Assembly (NCBI GenBank): GCA_913060515.1
Contig: CAJXRZ010000006.1
Location: 62,001-126,000, forward strand
Length of the DNA: 64,000 nt
Origin: an uncultured Pseudomonadota bacterium
Lineage (GTDB): Bacteria; Myxococcota_A; UBA796; CAJQPC01
Direction: 5' to 3'
The notes beneath the pieces were generated by a model, which saw nothing but the letters and a program-made list of their open reading frames with translations, was not told where the DNA came from and ran no database searches. A program made the position numbers and the translations under genes. Positions 49,516 to 58,283 of this stretch are shown piece after piece. The first letter of the stretch is position 1; every line of letters starts with the position of its first letter.

Positions 49516-50535
49516 ATGCGCTTTGAAGTCGCCGGTCTGGGTAATGCACTCGTGGATGCCCTTGTGCGCATCCCCAACGACGCCGTGTTGGAGGAGCTTT
49601 CGCTCACCCGCGGCTTGATGCACCCGGTGGACCACGCGCGCTGGGAGGTCGCCAAGGCGGCCGTCGAAGATCTGGGCATCGAGGTCCACACCGGTGGTTC
49701 TTGCGCCAACACCATCGCCACCTTGGGGCTGATGGGCTTGGAGACCACCTTCTGCGGACAGGTAGGAGACGATGACCTGGGCCGGCTCTACGCCAAGCGC
49801 ATGCATGAAGCTTGCGGCCACGAGTGCCTGCACGTCTCCAAAGACCAGCCGACCGGCAAGGTGTTGGCGCTGATCTCGACGAGCGATGCCGAGCGAACCA
49901 TGGTCACGGACCTGGGTGCATCGGTTCAGCTTCCCCACATCGGCAGCTTCGCGGAGCTCATTCCAGAGGCGCGCATCCTGCACGTCACCGGCTACCTCTT
50001 CTTGGGTGGGCCAATGGCCGACGCCGCTTGGGAGGCCCTGCGGGTCGCGAAAGAGGCCGGCGTGCCCATCTCCTTGGACGTCGCCGATCCCTTCGTGGTC
50101 GGGGCAGTGAAGGGCTCGATGTGGAAGGCGGTCAAGGAGTACGCCGACGTGGTCTTCCTCAACGCGGAGGAGGCCAGCGCCCTGACCGGCCTGGACGCAC
50201 ACCAAGCCCTGGATGAGGTGGCAAAGCACGCCAAGACCGTCATCGTAAAGCTGGGGTCCAAGGGATCGTTGGTCTGCCACGACGGCATTGTGGAGCGCAT
50301 CGAGGTGCACAAGACCCAGGCCGTGGACACAACGGGCGCAGGGGATGCCTACGCTGCTGGTTACCTCTACGGCTTCTCCAAGAACTGGAGCCCCAAGGCC
50401 TGTGGTGAGCTGGGCAGCCGAACGGCCTCCCTGGCTGTCTCACAGGTGGGCGCAGTGGTGCGTGACCGAGAGGCCCTCGCTGGCGCTGTGAGCGCCATCT
50501 CCGAGCGCTTCCAAGCTGTGGTTCCAGGCAAGTGA
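49516..50535 (+). CDS. PfkB-family carbohydrate/adenosine kinase
   Basis: A 339-aa PfkB-family kinase. N-terminal FEVAGLGNALVDALV and GGSCANTIATLGLMG (family signature 1) are followed by ALISTSDAERTMVTDLGA, and the C-terminal ATP/anion-hole motif DTTGAGDAYAAGYLYG (about 270-285, Asp282-like base). The overall sequence is close to adenosine/ribokinase-like members. It phosphorylates a sugar or nucleoside; substrate not fixed. ATG 49516. It overlaps the SIR2-like gene start by 4 bases (GTGA). Confidence 0.93.
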   Translation: MRFEVAGLGNALVDALVRIPNDAVLEELSLTRGLMHPVDHARWEVAKAAVEDLGIEVHTGGSCANTIATLGLMGLETTFCGQVGDDDLGRLYAKRMHEACGHECLHVSKDQPTGKVLALISTSDAERTMVTDLGASVQLPHIGSFAELIPEARILHVTGYLFLGGPMADAAWEALRVAKEAGVPISLDVADPFVVGAVKGSMWKAVKEYADVVFLNAEEASALTGLDAHQALDEVAKHAKTVIVKLGSKGSLVCHDGIVERIEVHKTQAVDTTGAGDAYAAGYLYGFSKNWSPKACGELGSRTASLAVSQVGAVVRDREALAGAVSAISERFQAVVPGK

Positions 50536-51284
50536 ACATCCCAGTCGAGGTCATCGAGGCCTGCTCCGAGAACCGCTGCGTGCTCTTTGTGGGCAGCCGC
50601 GCCACCTTGGAGTCCGTCGTCGATGAGGGCGGGACCTACTTGGAGCAGAAGCGTCTCGCGCGTAAGCTGGGGGGCCGCGTCTCTGTGCGCTCGGCCCTCG
50701 CTGACCTGCTGACCAGCGCTCCCCGGAACGAGGTCATCAAGCGCCTGGCAAGCCACCTGGAAGTGGCGGACGCCGAACCGGGGGACTTTCACCGTCGCGC
50801 CGTAAAGCGCTTCGGTGCGATCTACACCACCTGTCGCGATGACCTCTTGGAGCGCGCCGCCCGCGCACAAGGCATCGAGCCGACGGTCTACTACCCGGGA
50901 GACGCTCTGCCGACGCCGGGCATCGATGGACTGCACATCGTGAAGCTCTGGGGTGGCTTTGAGAAGCCCGAGTCTCTGGTGCTCACCAACGCAGACCAAG
51001 CCAAGAACCCCATGGCCGCACAGAAGAAGGCCGTGCGCGCCCTGCTGCGCAAGCAGGTCATCTTCTTTGTGGGCTACCGCCTGGAAGAGGAGGACTTTGA
51101 CCTGGTCTTCGAGGACTTGAGCGAGGCCTACGGCGGGGAGCTTCCCCGGGTGCACCTGGCCGTCGCCCAAGGCAAGATCAGCGACTATCACTGGCAGAAG
51201 TGGGTGTGGCGTGGCTTGCTGCTCTTCATCGCTGACCCCAGCGAAGCCCTTGAGGCCGTTGACCAACAGGCGCCACAGGCGTGA
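50532..51284 (+). CDS. SIR2-like protein
   Basis: A 250-aa protein of the SIR2-like (NAD-binding Rossmann) family: CVLFVGSRAT at the N-terminus, RFGAIYTTCRDDLLERAA (family TTNxDxLLE), GIDGLHIVKLWG, and IFFVGYRLEEEDFDLVFEDL near the C-terminus. The canonical G-A-G-x-S at the start reads G-S-R-A, so NAD binding is altered. SIR2-like proteins often act as NAD-depleting effectors in defence or as deacylases. It begins inside the PfkB stop and ends inside the next start (GTGA), a tightly coupled trio. Confidence 0.8.
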   Translation: MNIPVEVIEACSENRCVLFVGSRATLESVVDEGGTYLEQKRLARKLGGRVSVRSALADLLTSAPRNEVIKRLASHLEVADAEPGDFHRRAVKRFGAIYTTCRDDLLERAARAQGIEPTVYYPGDALPTPGIDGLHIVKLWGGFEKPESLVLTNADQAKNPMAAQKKAVRALLRKQVIFFVGYRLEEEDFDLVFEDLSEAYGGELPRVHLAVAQGKISDYHWQKWVWRGLLLFIADPSEALEAVDQQAPQA

Positions 51285-52357
51285 TCCCTGAGCTGCGGAA
51301 CATGGTCGCCTTTGGGGTGATCCTGGGTCTTGCGGCGCTGCTGGGCCCCCTGCGAAAGCGGGTCTGGTGGGTGGGGCTTCCTGTCGTGCTTGTGGCGGTG
51401 GGCGCCTTGATTGGCCTGGACCTCTGGGTTGGCCACGCCGCTGCCTTGCCTTGGGAGCAGGCGGGAACGGTCCTGGCTTGGCTGCTGATGGGCCACTGCG
51501 CCCGTGCTGCGGGTGGGCCGGTCTTGCCGCGGAGCTGGGGCTTGGTCGCAGCGCTTTGTGGTTGGATGATGGGCGACTTGGGCGCGACCGCCCTGATGGT
51601 CGGTCTGATCTCCGACAGAGAGACCGCCATCCGCTGCGCCTTGGTGGCCTCGGCGGCGGCGATGATCTCCCCCATTGGCTCTGGGGTCTCCTTGGTGCTG
51701 ATCGACCCAGCGCTCTTTGGTCCATTGCCCGTCCTTCTTGCCCTCGTCGCTTGGCCCGTAGGCGGCACCCCTGCTCGAAGCGGGCGTGTCTCCGTCAGCT
51801 TGATCTTGGGGGCCACAGCTGCGGCCACCGCCTGGTTTCCCGAGTACCGCCTGGTGGCCTTGGCGCTCTCAGCCTCCGTCTTGGCGGTCTTGGGTCGAGA
51901 GAACTTGGCCCCCGAGCGCTTTCCGGCCGGCGAGGGTGTGATGGTCCTCGCCATGGCCGCGGTGGCCTGGGGCTTGCGTCACGCCGGCTTGAGCAGAGAG
52001 ATTCTGGTGGGCTTTGAGCTCCTCCGCGAGGGCCTGCCGGGCGCCGCCAACGGGGTCTTGGCGCTCTTGGGGGTGGTCCTGGGCATGTTGGTGGGCGAGA
52101 GCGCAGCGGCGCCCCTGGTTGAGTCTGTTCTTGGTGCGAGCGCATTGCCCCCAGATCCCCAGGTCTTGGGTCCCATCGCAGCCGGCGTGGCCATCGGTGG
52201 TTTGGGGCCGCTCTGGATCATCTGGCGCCACCATGGCGAGAGCGAGAAGAACGGCAAGCCGAGCGCACCCTTCTGGCGGCAGGCCATGCGACCTTTCGGC
52301 ATGCAGCTGATCATCGTCTTGGCTTGGGCCTTGCTGCTGGAAGACCTCAGCATCTGA
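51281..52357 (+). CDS. Polytopic membrane protein, possible ion/anion transporter
   Basis: A 358-aa protein with about 10 predicted membrane helices. Glycine-rich re-entrant-like segments (GDLGATALMVGLI and SAAAMISPIGSGVSLVL) resemble motifs of the ion-transporter superfamily (ArsB/NhaD/DASS type), but identity is tentative. GTG start overlaps the SIR2-like stop. The following gamma-glutamyltransferase gene starts 34 bases downstream. Confidence 0.75.
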   Translation: MIPELRNMVAFGVILGLAALLGPLRKRVWWVGLPVVLVAVGALIGLDLWVGHAAALPWEQAGTVLAWLLMGHCARAAGGPVLPRSWGLVAALCGWMMGDLGATALMVGLISDRETAIRCALVASAAAMISPIGSGVSLVLIDPALFGPLPVLLALVAWPVGGTPARSGRVSVSLILGATAAATAWFPEYRLVALALSASVLAVLGRENLAPERFPAGEGVMVLAMAAVAWGLRHAGLSREILVGFELLREGLPGAANGVLALLGVVLGMLVGESAAAPLVESVLGASALPPDPQVLGPIAAGVAIGGLGPLWIIWRHHGESEKNGKPSAPFWRQAMRPFGMQLIIVLAWALLLEDLSI

Positions 52358-52391
52358 CGCCCTCGTGGGGTCCACCAGATAGAGTGGGCCC

Positions 52392-54041
52392 ATGAAATCC
52401 CACGCCCGCGCGCTCTTCGTCCTCAGCAGCCTTGGCTTGCTGCTCGCCATCGCACCTGCTCCCATGGAGGGGCAAGAGGGCATGGTGTCCTCGGACCACC
52501 GGCTGGCCAGCCAGGCTGGCGCGGAGATCTTGGCCCAAGGCGGAAACGCCGTGGATGCCGCGGTCGCCACCGCTCTGGCCTGCGGTGTGGTGCAGCCTGC
52601 GGGCTCGGGTCTGGGCGGTGGCGGATTTGCGGTGGTTCACGGGGAGAAGGGATCTTCCGTCCTGGACTTCAGGGAGATCGCGCCCAAGGGGGCGAGCGCC
52701 GACATGTACCTGGATGCGGACGGCCAAGTGGTGCCAAAGCTCTCCCAGGACGGCGGACTGGCCGTGGGGGTCCCAGGAGAGGGCAGGGGACTGGCGCAGC
52801 TGCTCGCTGAGCAGGGGACCATGACCCCCAAGCAGGTGGCTCGGCCTGCGGTTCGCTTGGCCAAGGGCGGCTTTGACATCGAGCACCACCTGCTCAAGGC
52901 CTTGGGCGCCAAGCCCGCGATGGTGGCCCTGCTGGACTCGGGCCAGATGCCTGGATTGGGGGACACCGTCCGTCGCACCAAGCTCTCACGGACCCTGAAC
53001 AAGTGGGCCTCCAGCGCTGGTGAGGCGCTCTACACCGGGGCCATCGCCCAGGACGTCGTGGACAGCGTTCAGGCCCAGGGCGGCGTGCTCACCATGGAGG
53101 ACTTGGCGGACTACCAGCCGGTCTCGCGGGAAGTCTTGGTGGGCCAGTACCGGGGCTACACCATCCTGACCATGCCGCCGCCCAGCTCAGGCGGTGCCGT
53201 CTTGCTGCAGGTCCTCAGCGTGATGGAGGGCTTCGATTTGATGGCGATGGGCCACAACTCCTCCGAGCACCTGCATCTCTTGGCCGAGGGGATGCAGCAC
53301 GCCTACGCAGACCGGGCCCAGTTCATGGGGGACCCTGACTTTGTCGACGTGCCGGTAGACCGGATGCTGGACGAGGCCAGGATCCAAGAAATCCAGAGCC
53401 AGATCTGGCCGATGCGGACCTTTGAGAGCGGCTACTACGGCAGTCCCGTCACCATCCCCGAGGACAGCGGGACCCAGCACATCGCGGTGATTGACGCCAG
53501 CGGCCAAGCTGTGGCCCTGACGACCACCATCAACACCAGCTTTGGCTCCAAAGTCATCGCCAAGAAATCGGGGTTGCTCCTGAACAACGAGATGGACGAC
53601 TTCGTCGCCCTGCCCGGGGTACCCAACGCCTACGGCCTGGTCGGAAAGGAGTCCAACGCCGTCGCGCCGGGCAAGAAGCCCCTGAGTTCCATGACGCCGA
53701 CCATCGTGCTGGACCCGCAAGGCCAGGTGGTCATGGCCATAGGCGCCAGCGGCGGGCCGCTGATCATCAGCAGCACCCTTCAGGTGCTCAGCAACGTCAT
53801 CGACTTTGGAATGGACCCCGAGGAGGCCGTCTCCGCACCGCGCATGCACCACCAGTGGATGCCGGAGGTGCTCAGCATCGAACCTGGGATCTCAAGGGAC
53901 GTGCAGCAGAACTTGAGCGCGCGGGGGCACGAACTGAAGGAGTGGACCTTCTTCAGCTCCGTACAGCTGGTTGTCGTTGAGGAAGGACTCTTCGTGGGCG
54001 CAGCCGACCCCAGGAAGGGCGGGCAGCCAGCGACTCCCTGA
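52392..54041 (+). CDS. ggt: Gamma-glutamyltransferase
   Basis: A 549-aa periplasmic enzyme with a signal peptide (cleavage near residue 25). Motifs: GGNAVDAAVATALACGVVQP and GLGGGGFAVV in the large subunit, PPPSSGGAVLLQVL in the small-subunit region, and the autoprocessing/nucleophile Thr in SGTQHIAVID (about residue 358). It cleaves gamma-glutamyl bonds of glutathione and transfers the group to water or amino acids. The second substrate-binding SSMTPTIV is present. Terminates 33 bases from the convergent BMC-T gene. Confidence 0.95.
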   Translation: MKSHARALFVLSSLGLLLAIAPAPMEGQEGMVSSDHRLASQAGAEILAQGGNAVDAAVATALACGVVQPAGSGLGGGGFAVVHGEKGSSVLDFREIAPKGASADMYLDADGQVVPKLSQDGGLAVGVPGEGRGLAQLLAEQGTMTPKQVARPAVRLAKGGFDIEHHLLKALGAKPAMVALLDSGQMPGLGDTVRRTKLSRTLNKWASSAGEALYTGAIAQDVVDSVQAQGGVLTMEDLADYQPVSREVLVGQYRGYTILTMPPPSSGGAVLLQVLSVMEGFDLMAMGHNSSEHLHLLAEGMQHAYADRAQFMGDPDFVDVPVDRMLDEARIQEIQSQIWPMRTFESGYYGSPVTIPEDSGTQHIAVIDASGQAVALTTTINTSFGSKVIAKKSGLLLNNEMDDFVALPGVPNAYGLVGKESNAVAPGKKPLSSMTPTIVLDPQGQVVMAIGASGGPLIISSTLQVLSNVIDFGMDPEEAVSAPRMHHQWMPEVLSIEPGISRDVQQNLSARGHELKEWTFFSSVQLVVVEEGLFVGAADPRKGGQPATP

Positions 54042-54074
54042 AGCAAGCCGCTCAAGGGGAGGGCTCAACAAAGC

Positions 54075-54710
54075 TCAGCGTGGCGCGTTCTCGCGGCCGT
54101 CGATCTCGGCCAGAGCTGCGCGAGCAGCTTGGGCTGCCTCTGCGATCGAGGCCTCGTCGCCACCCAGGTAGAGTCGTCCAAAGGCACCAAAGGCCAAGAA
54201 CTCGAGCACTTTGATGTCGGCGGCCTTCTCGGCCTCGTTGGCAGCAAGCAGCGCGTAGCCCGCTGGGTGAACCTCCAGCACGTAGAGGGTCTCCCCCTCA
54301 TGGAGGAAGTCGCCATGGCGCATACGGTTCACGAGCTGGCCGTGCATGCCCTCCACGCCGGTGATCGTCTCCTCGGAGACAATTCGGGGCTTGAGACGCT
54401 GGGTCTCCTCGATGCCGAGGAGCTCGCTGATCGCGTCTCCTGCTGCACGAACTTGCCCTTGATCCTCGTCGTGAACTTCAATCACACCGGATCGGCGCTC
54501 GACGACCATGATGCCGGGCTGGCAGGTCGTGCGCTTGAGCACCGCGTCCATGACGGCGTTGACGCCCATTCCAGGGGAAACCTCCACAAAGAGGGCTGCT
54601 TGGCCCTCCAGCGGCATGTAGCCCTTGGAGATCGTGCCAATGAAAGCCGCCGTTTGGGGCTGAAGCACGTCGATGTAGGTGAAGGTACGGAGGTCGATGC
54701 CGCTCGCCAT
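54075..54710 (-). CDS. Bacterial microcompartment shell protein, BMC-T (tandem BMC domain)
   Basis: A 211-aa shell protein. Two fused BMC domains are seen: LRTFTYIDVLQPQTAAFIGT, VEVSPGMGVNAVMDAVLKRT and VIEVHDEDQG in the first half; YVLEVHPAGYALLAANEAEKAADI and AFGRLYLGGDE in the second. This matches BMC-T proteins of the CsoS1D/Haliangium type, which form trimers (pseudo-hexamers) that tile icosahedral shells and may gate pores. No BMC-H, BMC-P or encapsulated-enzyme gene is near, so the gene is an orphan in this window. ATG 54710 has SD aaggag. Confidence 0.88.
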   Translation of the reverse strand: MASGIDLRTFTYIDVLQPQTAAFIGTISKGYMPLEGQAALFVEVSPGMGVNAVMDAVLKRTTCQPGIMVVERRSGVIEVHDEDQGQVRAAGDAISELLGIEETQRLKPRIVSEETITGVEGMHGQLVNRMRHGDFLHEGETLYVLEVHPAGYALLAANEAEKAADIKVLEFLAFGAFGRLYLGGDEASIAEAAQAARAALAEIDGRENAPR

Positions 54711-54816
54711 TGGGCACTCCTTGGGCAGCCGGTGTAGCCCAAGGCCCAAGGCTGGGTCAAGGAGGAGCCATGCCAGAGGGGCCTCGTGTTAAAGTTGTTC
54801 CCTTGGAGGAGCGCTC

Positions 54817-55308
54817 ATGCTCATGCTTTTGGCTCTGTTCGCGTGTGCATCGGAGTGCGATGACCTCGCACGGATCAACGGCACCTATGAGGTGCTCTCT
54901 ACGGTCAACACCCACGAGCCTGAGGATGTGGGGGAGATGCCGACGACCAGCGTCTTCTTCAACGGAATCTGGGACTGGGACCTGCAGTACCTCCGCGACG
55001 AAGGCAACGTGCGCTTGAAGATCGATGGCCAAGAGACCACCGCGCGTTTGATCAACGACGGGGCGTGCAACGCCATGTCCTTCAATGTTCCTGCTTGGGA
55101 TTTTGTGGGGGACGCGACGGAGCTCGGAGACGAGGAGCCGGTGGACGCCACCCACAGCGTGGCGTGGAGCGCAGACCTGGTTTGGCAGGGGGATGAGCTC
55201 AGCGGCGCCTACGAAGTCACGGACGCTTGGAGCACCTCCGACGGCCTGAGCGGATCGATGAGTGCAGAAGGCAGCATCGCCGGGACCTTGTTGACGAGCG
55301 CCGAGTAG
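54817..55308 (+). CDS. Small lipoprotein
   Basis: A 163-aa protein with a short lipoprotein signal (MLMLLALFAC, Cys10). The mature domain is beta-rich (INGTYEVLSTVNT, GNVRLKIDG, LSGAYEVTDAW), as in small lipocalin-like lipoproteins. Two or three further Cys could pair. SD ggaggag precedes the start. Function unknown. Confidence 0.78.
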   Translation: MLMLLALFACASECDDLARINGTYEVLSTVNTHEPEDVGEMPTTSVFFNGIWDWDLQYLRDEGNVRLKIDGQETTARLINDGACNAMSFNVPAWDFVGDATELGDEEPVDATHSVAWSADLVWQGDELSGAYEVTDAWSTSDGLSGSMSAEGSIAGTLLTSAE

Positions 55309-55378
55309 GGCTGCATCCGGCGCCGGACAAGCGCGCAATCAGCGGCGCTGTCGTGCTCTGTGCGTTAGGCGGCGCCTC

Positions 55379-56137
55379 ATGTACAACTTGCTCATCGCAC
55401 TCGGTGTATCCCTGCTCGTCTTTGGCCTTGGGGCTCTGACGGGGGAGTGGTACTACGGCTTCGCTCCAGCGCTGCTGGTGGGGCTTCCTCTCTACTTCGT
55501 GCTCATGCGGCGCACAGGCAAGCAGGTCGAGGCCATCATGGCCACGGCCGTGAGCCAGCTGCAGACCGGTCGGCTCAAAGAGGCCAAGGAAACGATCGAG
55601 AGTGCCAGGCCTCTGGGCATGTGGCAGTTCTTGATCGAGGCCCAGATCGACGGTCAGCTCGGCACCTTGGAGTACATGCAGCGCAACTGGAAGGCGGCGC
55701 GTCCCCTTCTGGAGAAGGCCTGGGCCCGGAACTGGCAGGCCATGGCCATGCTGGCGGTCTTGGACCACAAGGACAAGAAGCTGGACGAGGGCTTGGCCCG
55801 CTTGGACAAGGCAGAGCTGCTGGCCAAGAAGGAGCCCCTGTTTTGGGGCATTCAGGCCTACCTCCTGCTCAAGTCCAAGCGCACGGAAGATGCCCAGCGC
55901 AAGGTGGCCGATGGCCTGGAGTCCGTGGAGGCGACCAAGCCCCTCAAGGAGCTTCAGACGGCCATCGCCAACGACAAAATGCGGCGTTTCGACTGGGGAA
56001 AGGCCTTCGGACAGGGCTGGTACCAGTTTTTCCCCGACCAGTACCCTCAGCCCACGGCGGGTCGTGGACGCGGGGTGCCTCAGCAGCGCAACCGCAAGTC
56101 CTTCCCACAGCCCCGTGGCGGCGGTCGGCCTCGCTGA
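55379..56137 (+). CDS. Membrane-anchored TPR-like protein
   Basis: A 252-aa protein. Two N-terminal hydrophobic helices (about 4-22 and 29-45) anchor a cytoplasmic helical domain with TPR-like repeats (about 55-195: LQTGRLKEAKETIESA, NWKAARPLLEKAWARN, LDEGLARLDKAELLAKK). The C-terminus is Pro/Gly/Arg-rich (about 40 residues). The repeats suggest a scaffold for protein complexes. Function unknown. Confidence 0.82.
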   Translation: MYNLLIALGVSLLVFGLGALTGEWYYGFAPALLVGLPLYFVLMRRTGKQVEAIMATAVSQLQTGRLKEAKETIESARPLGMWQFLIEAQIDGQLGTLEYMQRNWKAARPLLEKAWARNWQAMAMLAVLDHKDKKLDEGLARLDKAELLAKKEPLFWGIQAYLLLKSKRTEDAQRKVADGLESVEATKPLKELQTAIANDKMRRFDWGKAFGQGWYQFFPDQYPQPTAGRGRGVPQQRNRKSFPQPRGGGRPR

Positions 56138-56185
56138 TTCGGTGGGTCGGGGCGACCTGACTGCTGCGAACTGAGGCCGTTCAGC

Positions 56186-57877
56186 TTAGAGTCGGCGCTG
56201 TGCCAGAGCGCGCTGAATGAGCAGGTCTTCAGGGGACTGCTGCGCGGCGTCCTCTAGGATGGCCAATGCGCCCGCGGGGTCTCCGGAGCGCTCTAAGGCC
56301 TGTGCTGCAGCAACCACCACCTGCGGCTCGTTGCCGTGCTCCAGCAAGAAGAGGTTGATGTGGCTGGGGTCCAAACCCAGGCCATAGTCCGCGTAGAGGT
56401 CCAGTCGCAGGGCGGCCACGCGCGCTTTGTCCGCGCGGGGCATTTGGTAGGCGTTGGCCAGAGCTGCTGCGGCCTCCAAGGGGTGGCCGGTCAGGGCGGC
56501 TTGCCGGCCCAGCTCTACGGCCAACTTCCAGGAGTTTGGGTTGCCAGCGGCGCGGCTGCGGGCCTCCAGCAGCAAGGGAGGCTCAGAGAGAGAGACGGTC
56601 GAGAAGAGGCGTTCGGCGAGCTGAAGGTAGCGGAAGCGGCTGCGTTCCTCGAAGTGGAGGTGCATGCGGTGGACCGTGGCCCCTCTGCAGACCAGCAGGA
56701 GCTCCATCTGCTGAAGAACCCCGCCCCGTCGGTAGGTCAGGGTCGCGCGCAGCGCTGGCCAACCCTGAACGCTGAGCTCTTCACGGGCTGCGACGTGTAC
56801 GGCGCTGACACGCGACTCGAGTTGTTGTTGAAAGCGCTGCATGGCCTCGTTTGGGGTAGGCGGCGCTGAGAGCTGTTGCGTTGTGGCGACCCATGTTGCT
56901 TGGCCTGTGGGACTCACCCAGCCGCGGTCATCTCCAAAATCCCAGCCCTCCTCCCAGCTCTGGGGGACCGCCGTCTCCAGGCCCTGGGCTTTGTAGGGCA
57001 GCACTTGAACCAGCCTGGGCCCCCAGAGAGCCACGAAGAACAGGGCAGCCAAGCTGGCGCCCATCAGACCTTGGCGGGCGCGTCGGTTGTGCGCGTTGTT
57101 TGCGGCGAAACCATCGGGACGCAGCCAAGTCGCGGCCAGGCCTCCGCCAAACATGCCGCCCAGGTGGCCCCAGTTGTCGACGGAGGAGCTCAGCAGTCCC
57201 AGACAGAGGGGGTAGACCAAGTAGGGAAGGATGGCCCAGCCAAAGTACTTGCGGGCAAAGGCTGGGAGCTGGTCTTCGTACTTCCATCCAAAGACCACGC
57301 TGGCGGCGATGAGGCCAAAGTCTCCGCCGCTGGCGCCCAAGCTTGGCCTGGCTGGCGAGAGCCCCATGGAGAGCAGCCCTCCGGCGAGTACCGAGACCAC
57401 GAAGACGATGAGCAGGTTGGTGCGGCCCATCGCGCGCTCCAAATTCCACCCGGCGTAGACCAGGAAGAGCAGGTTCAGGGCCAGGTGGTTGACCCCGAGG
57501 TGCAGCCAACCGTAGGAGAGCAGGCGCCAGATCTCGCCGGCTTCCAGGACTGCGGGCGCCCAGTTGGTGAAGTGATCGATGACCACGTCTTCTCCACCGG
57601 GTAGCTTGGCCAAGAAGAAGACCCGCAGCTGCAGGCCCAGTAGCAAGGCAGTGGCCAGGGGCGCGCCGTGTCGCAGTCGCGTATGGAAGCGCCGGTGCTC
57701 GGGATTGGCCAGCTCCTTCCAGAGTTCCAGCTCGCCCGCTGGGGTGAAGTCCTTGCCGGTCACTTCTGGAAAGCGCACTTCCACTTCGGGGCCGATCTCG
57801 CCCAGACGCACGCGCTCCTCAAAGGCATCGTAGGAGAGGGTTTCGGTCCCCCTTTTGGTGCGCAGCTCCAGGCTCAT
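56186..57877 (-). CDS. Rhomboid-family intramembrane protease with long C-terminal extension
   Basis: About 563 aa. An N-terminal soluble region (about 1-70) leads into six or so membrane helices with the rhomboid marks: HLGVNHLALNLLFLVYAGWNLE (about 126-147), catalytic Ser183 in GASGGDFG and catalytic His238 in WGHLGGMFGG. These cleave membrane-anchored proteins inside the bilayer. From about residue 310 a large soluble region follows, including helical repeats near the end (AAALANAYQMPRADKARVAAL), far longer than usual rhomboids. ATG 57877 overlaps the upstream gene's stop. Confidence 0.9.
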   Translation of the reverse strand: MSLELRTKRGTETLSYDAFEERVRLGEIGPEVEVRFPEVTGKDFTPAGELELWKELANPEHRRFHTRLRHGAPLATALLLGLQLRVFFLAKLPGGEDVVIDHFTNWAPAVLEAGEIWRLLSYGWLHLGVNHLALNLLFLVYAGWNLERAMGRTNLLIVFVVSVLAGGLLSMGLSPARPSLGASGGDFGLIAASVVFGWKYEDQLPAFARKYFGWAILPYLVYPLCLGLLSSSVDNWGHLGGMFGGGLAATWLRPDGFAANNAHNRRARQGLMGASLAALFFVALWGPRLVQVLPYKAQGLETAVPQSWEEGWDFGDDRGWVSPTGQATWVATTQQLSAPPTPNEAMQRFQQQLESRVSAVHVAAREELSVQGWPALRATLTYRRGGVLQQMELLLVCRGATVHRMHLHFEERSRFRYLQLAERLFSTVSLSEPPLLLEARSRAAGNPNSWKLAVELGRQAALTGHPLEAAAALANAYQMPRADKARVAALRLDLYADYGLGLDPSHINLFLLEHGNEPQVVVAAAQALERSGDPAGALAILEDAAQQSPEDLLIQRALAQRRL

Positions 57878-58203
57878 GCCGAAGCCTTGCCCATCAGGTC
57901 CATCAAGTAGGAGCTGCTGACCGCGATCGAGGCCAGCAGGCTCAGGATGGTCGGTGCCCAGAGCCAGTGCTTGTCTGAGCGCCACTCCAGGCCGAGCAAC
58001 CCCACGCCAAGCAGGGCGGGAATCAGCGCTTTGCTCCAGGGAAATGGCAGCTCCACCATGCTGACCTCGGCGTTGCCACCGTAAAGCAGGAGTCCAGCGG
58101 CCATGGCTGGCCCGGCGTAGGCCAACAAGGGCGGCATGGCCAGAGCGGGCACTGCCAGAGAGAGCAAGCTGGTCCGGGTGCTGAGGAGGAGGAGGGGGCG
58201 CAT
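57874..58203 (-). CDS. Small membrane protein coupled to the rhomboid
   Basis: A 109-aa protein with about four hydrophobic segments (for example SLLSLAVPALAMPPLLAYAG, GPAMAAGLLLYG, ALIPALLGVGLLGLEW). It ends in the rhomboid start (ATGA), so the two may be a unit. An open frame continues upstream of ATG 58203 but looks non-coding. No family recognised. Confidence 0.65.
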   Translation of the reverse strand: MRPLLLLSTRTSLLSLAVPALAMPPLLAYAGPAMAAGLLLYGGNAEVSMVELPFPWSKALIPALLGVGLLGLEWRSDKHWLWAPTILSLLASIAVSSSYLMDLMGKASA

Positions 58204-58283
58204 GGGTGCTTCAAGTCTACTCTTCGGACAGCAGACCCCGCCTTCCAGTTCAGTCTCAACGCTTCTCTGAGTCTTTGGGCCTC

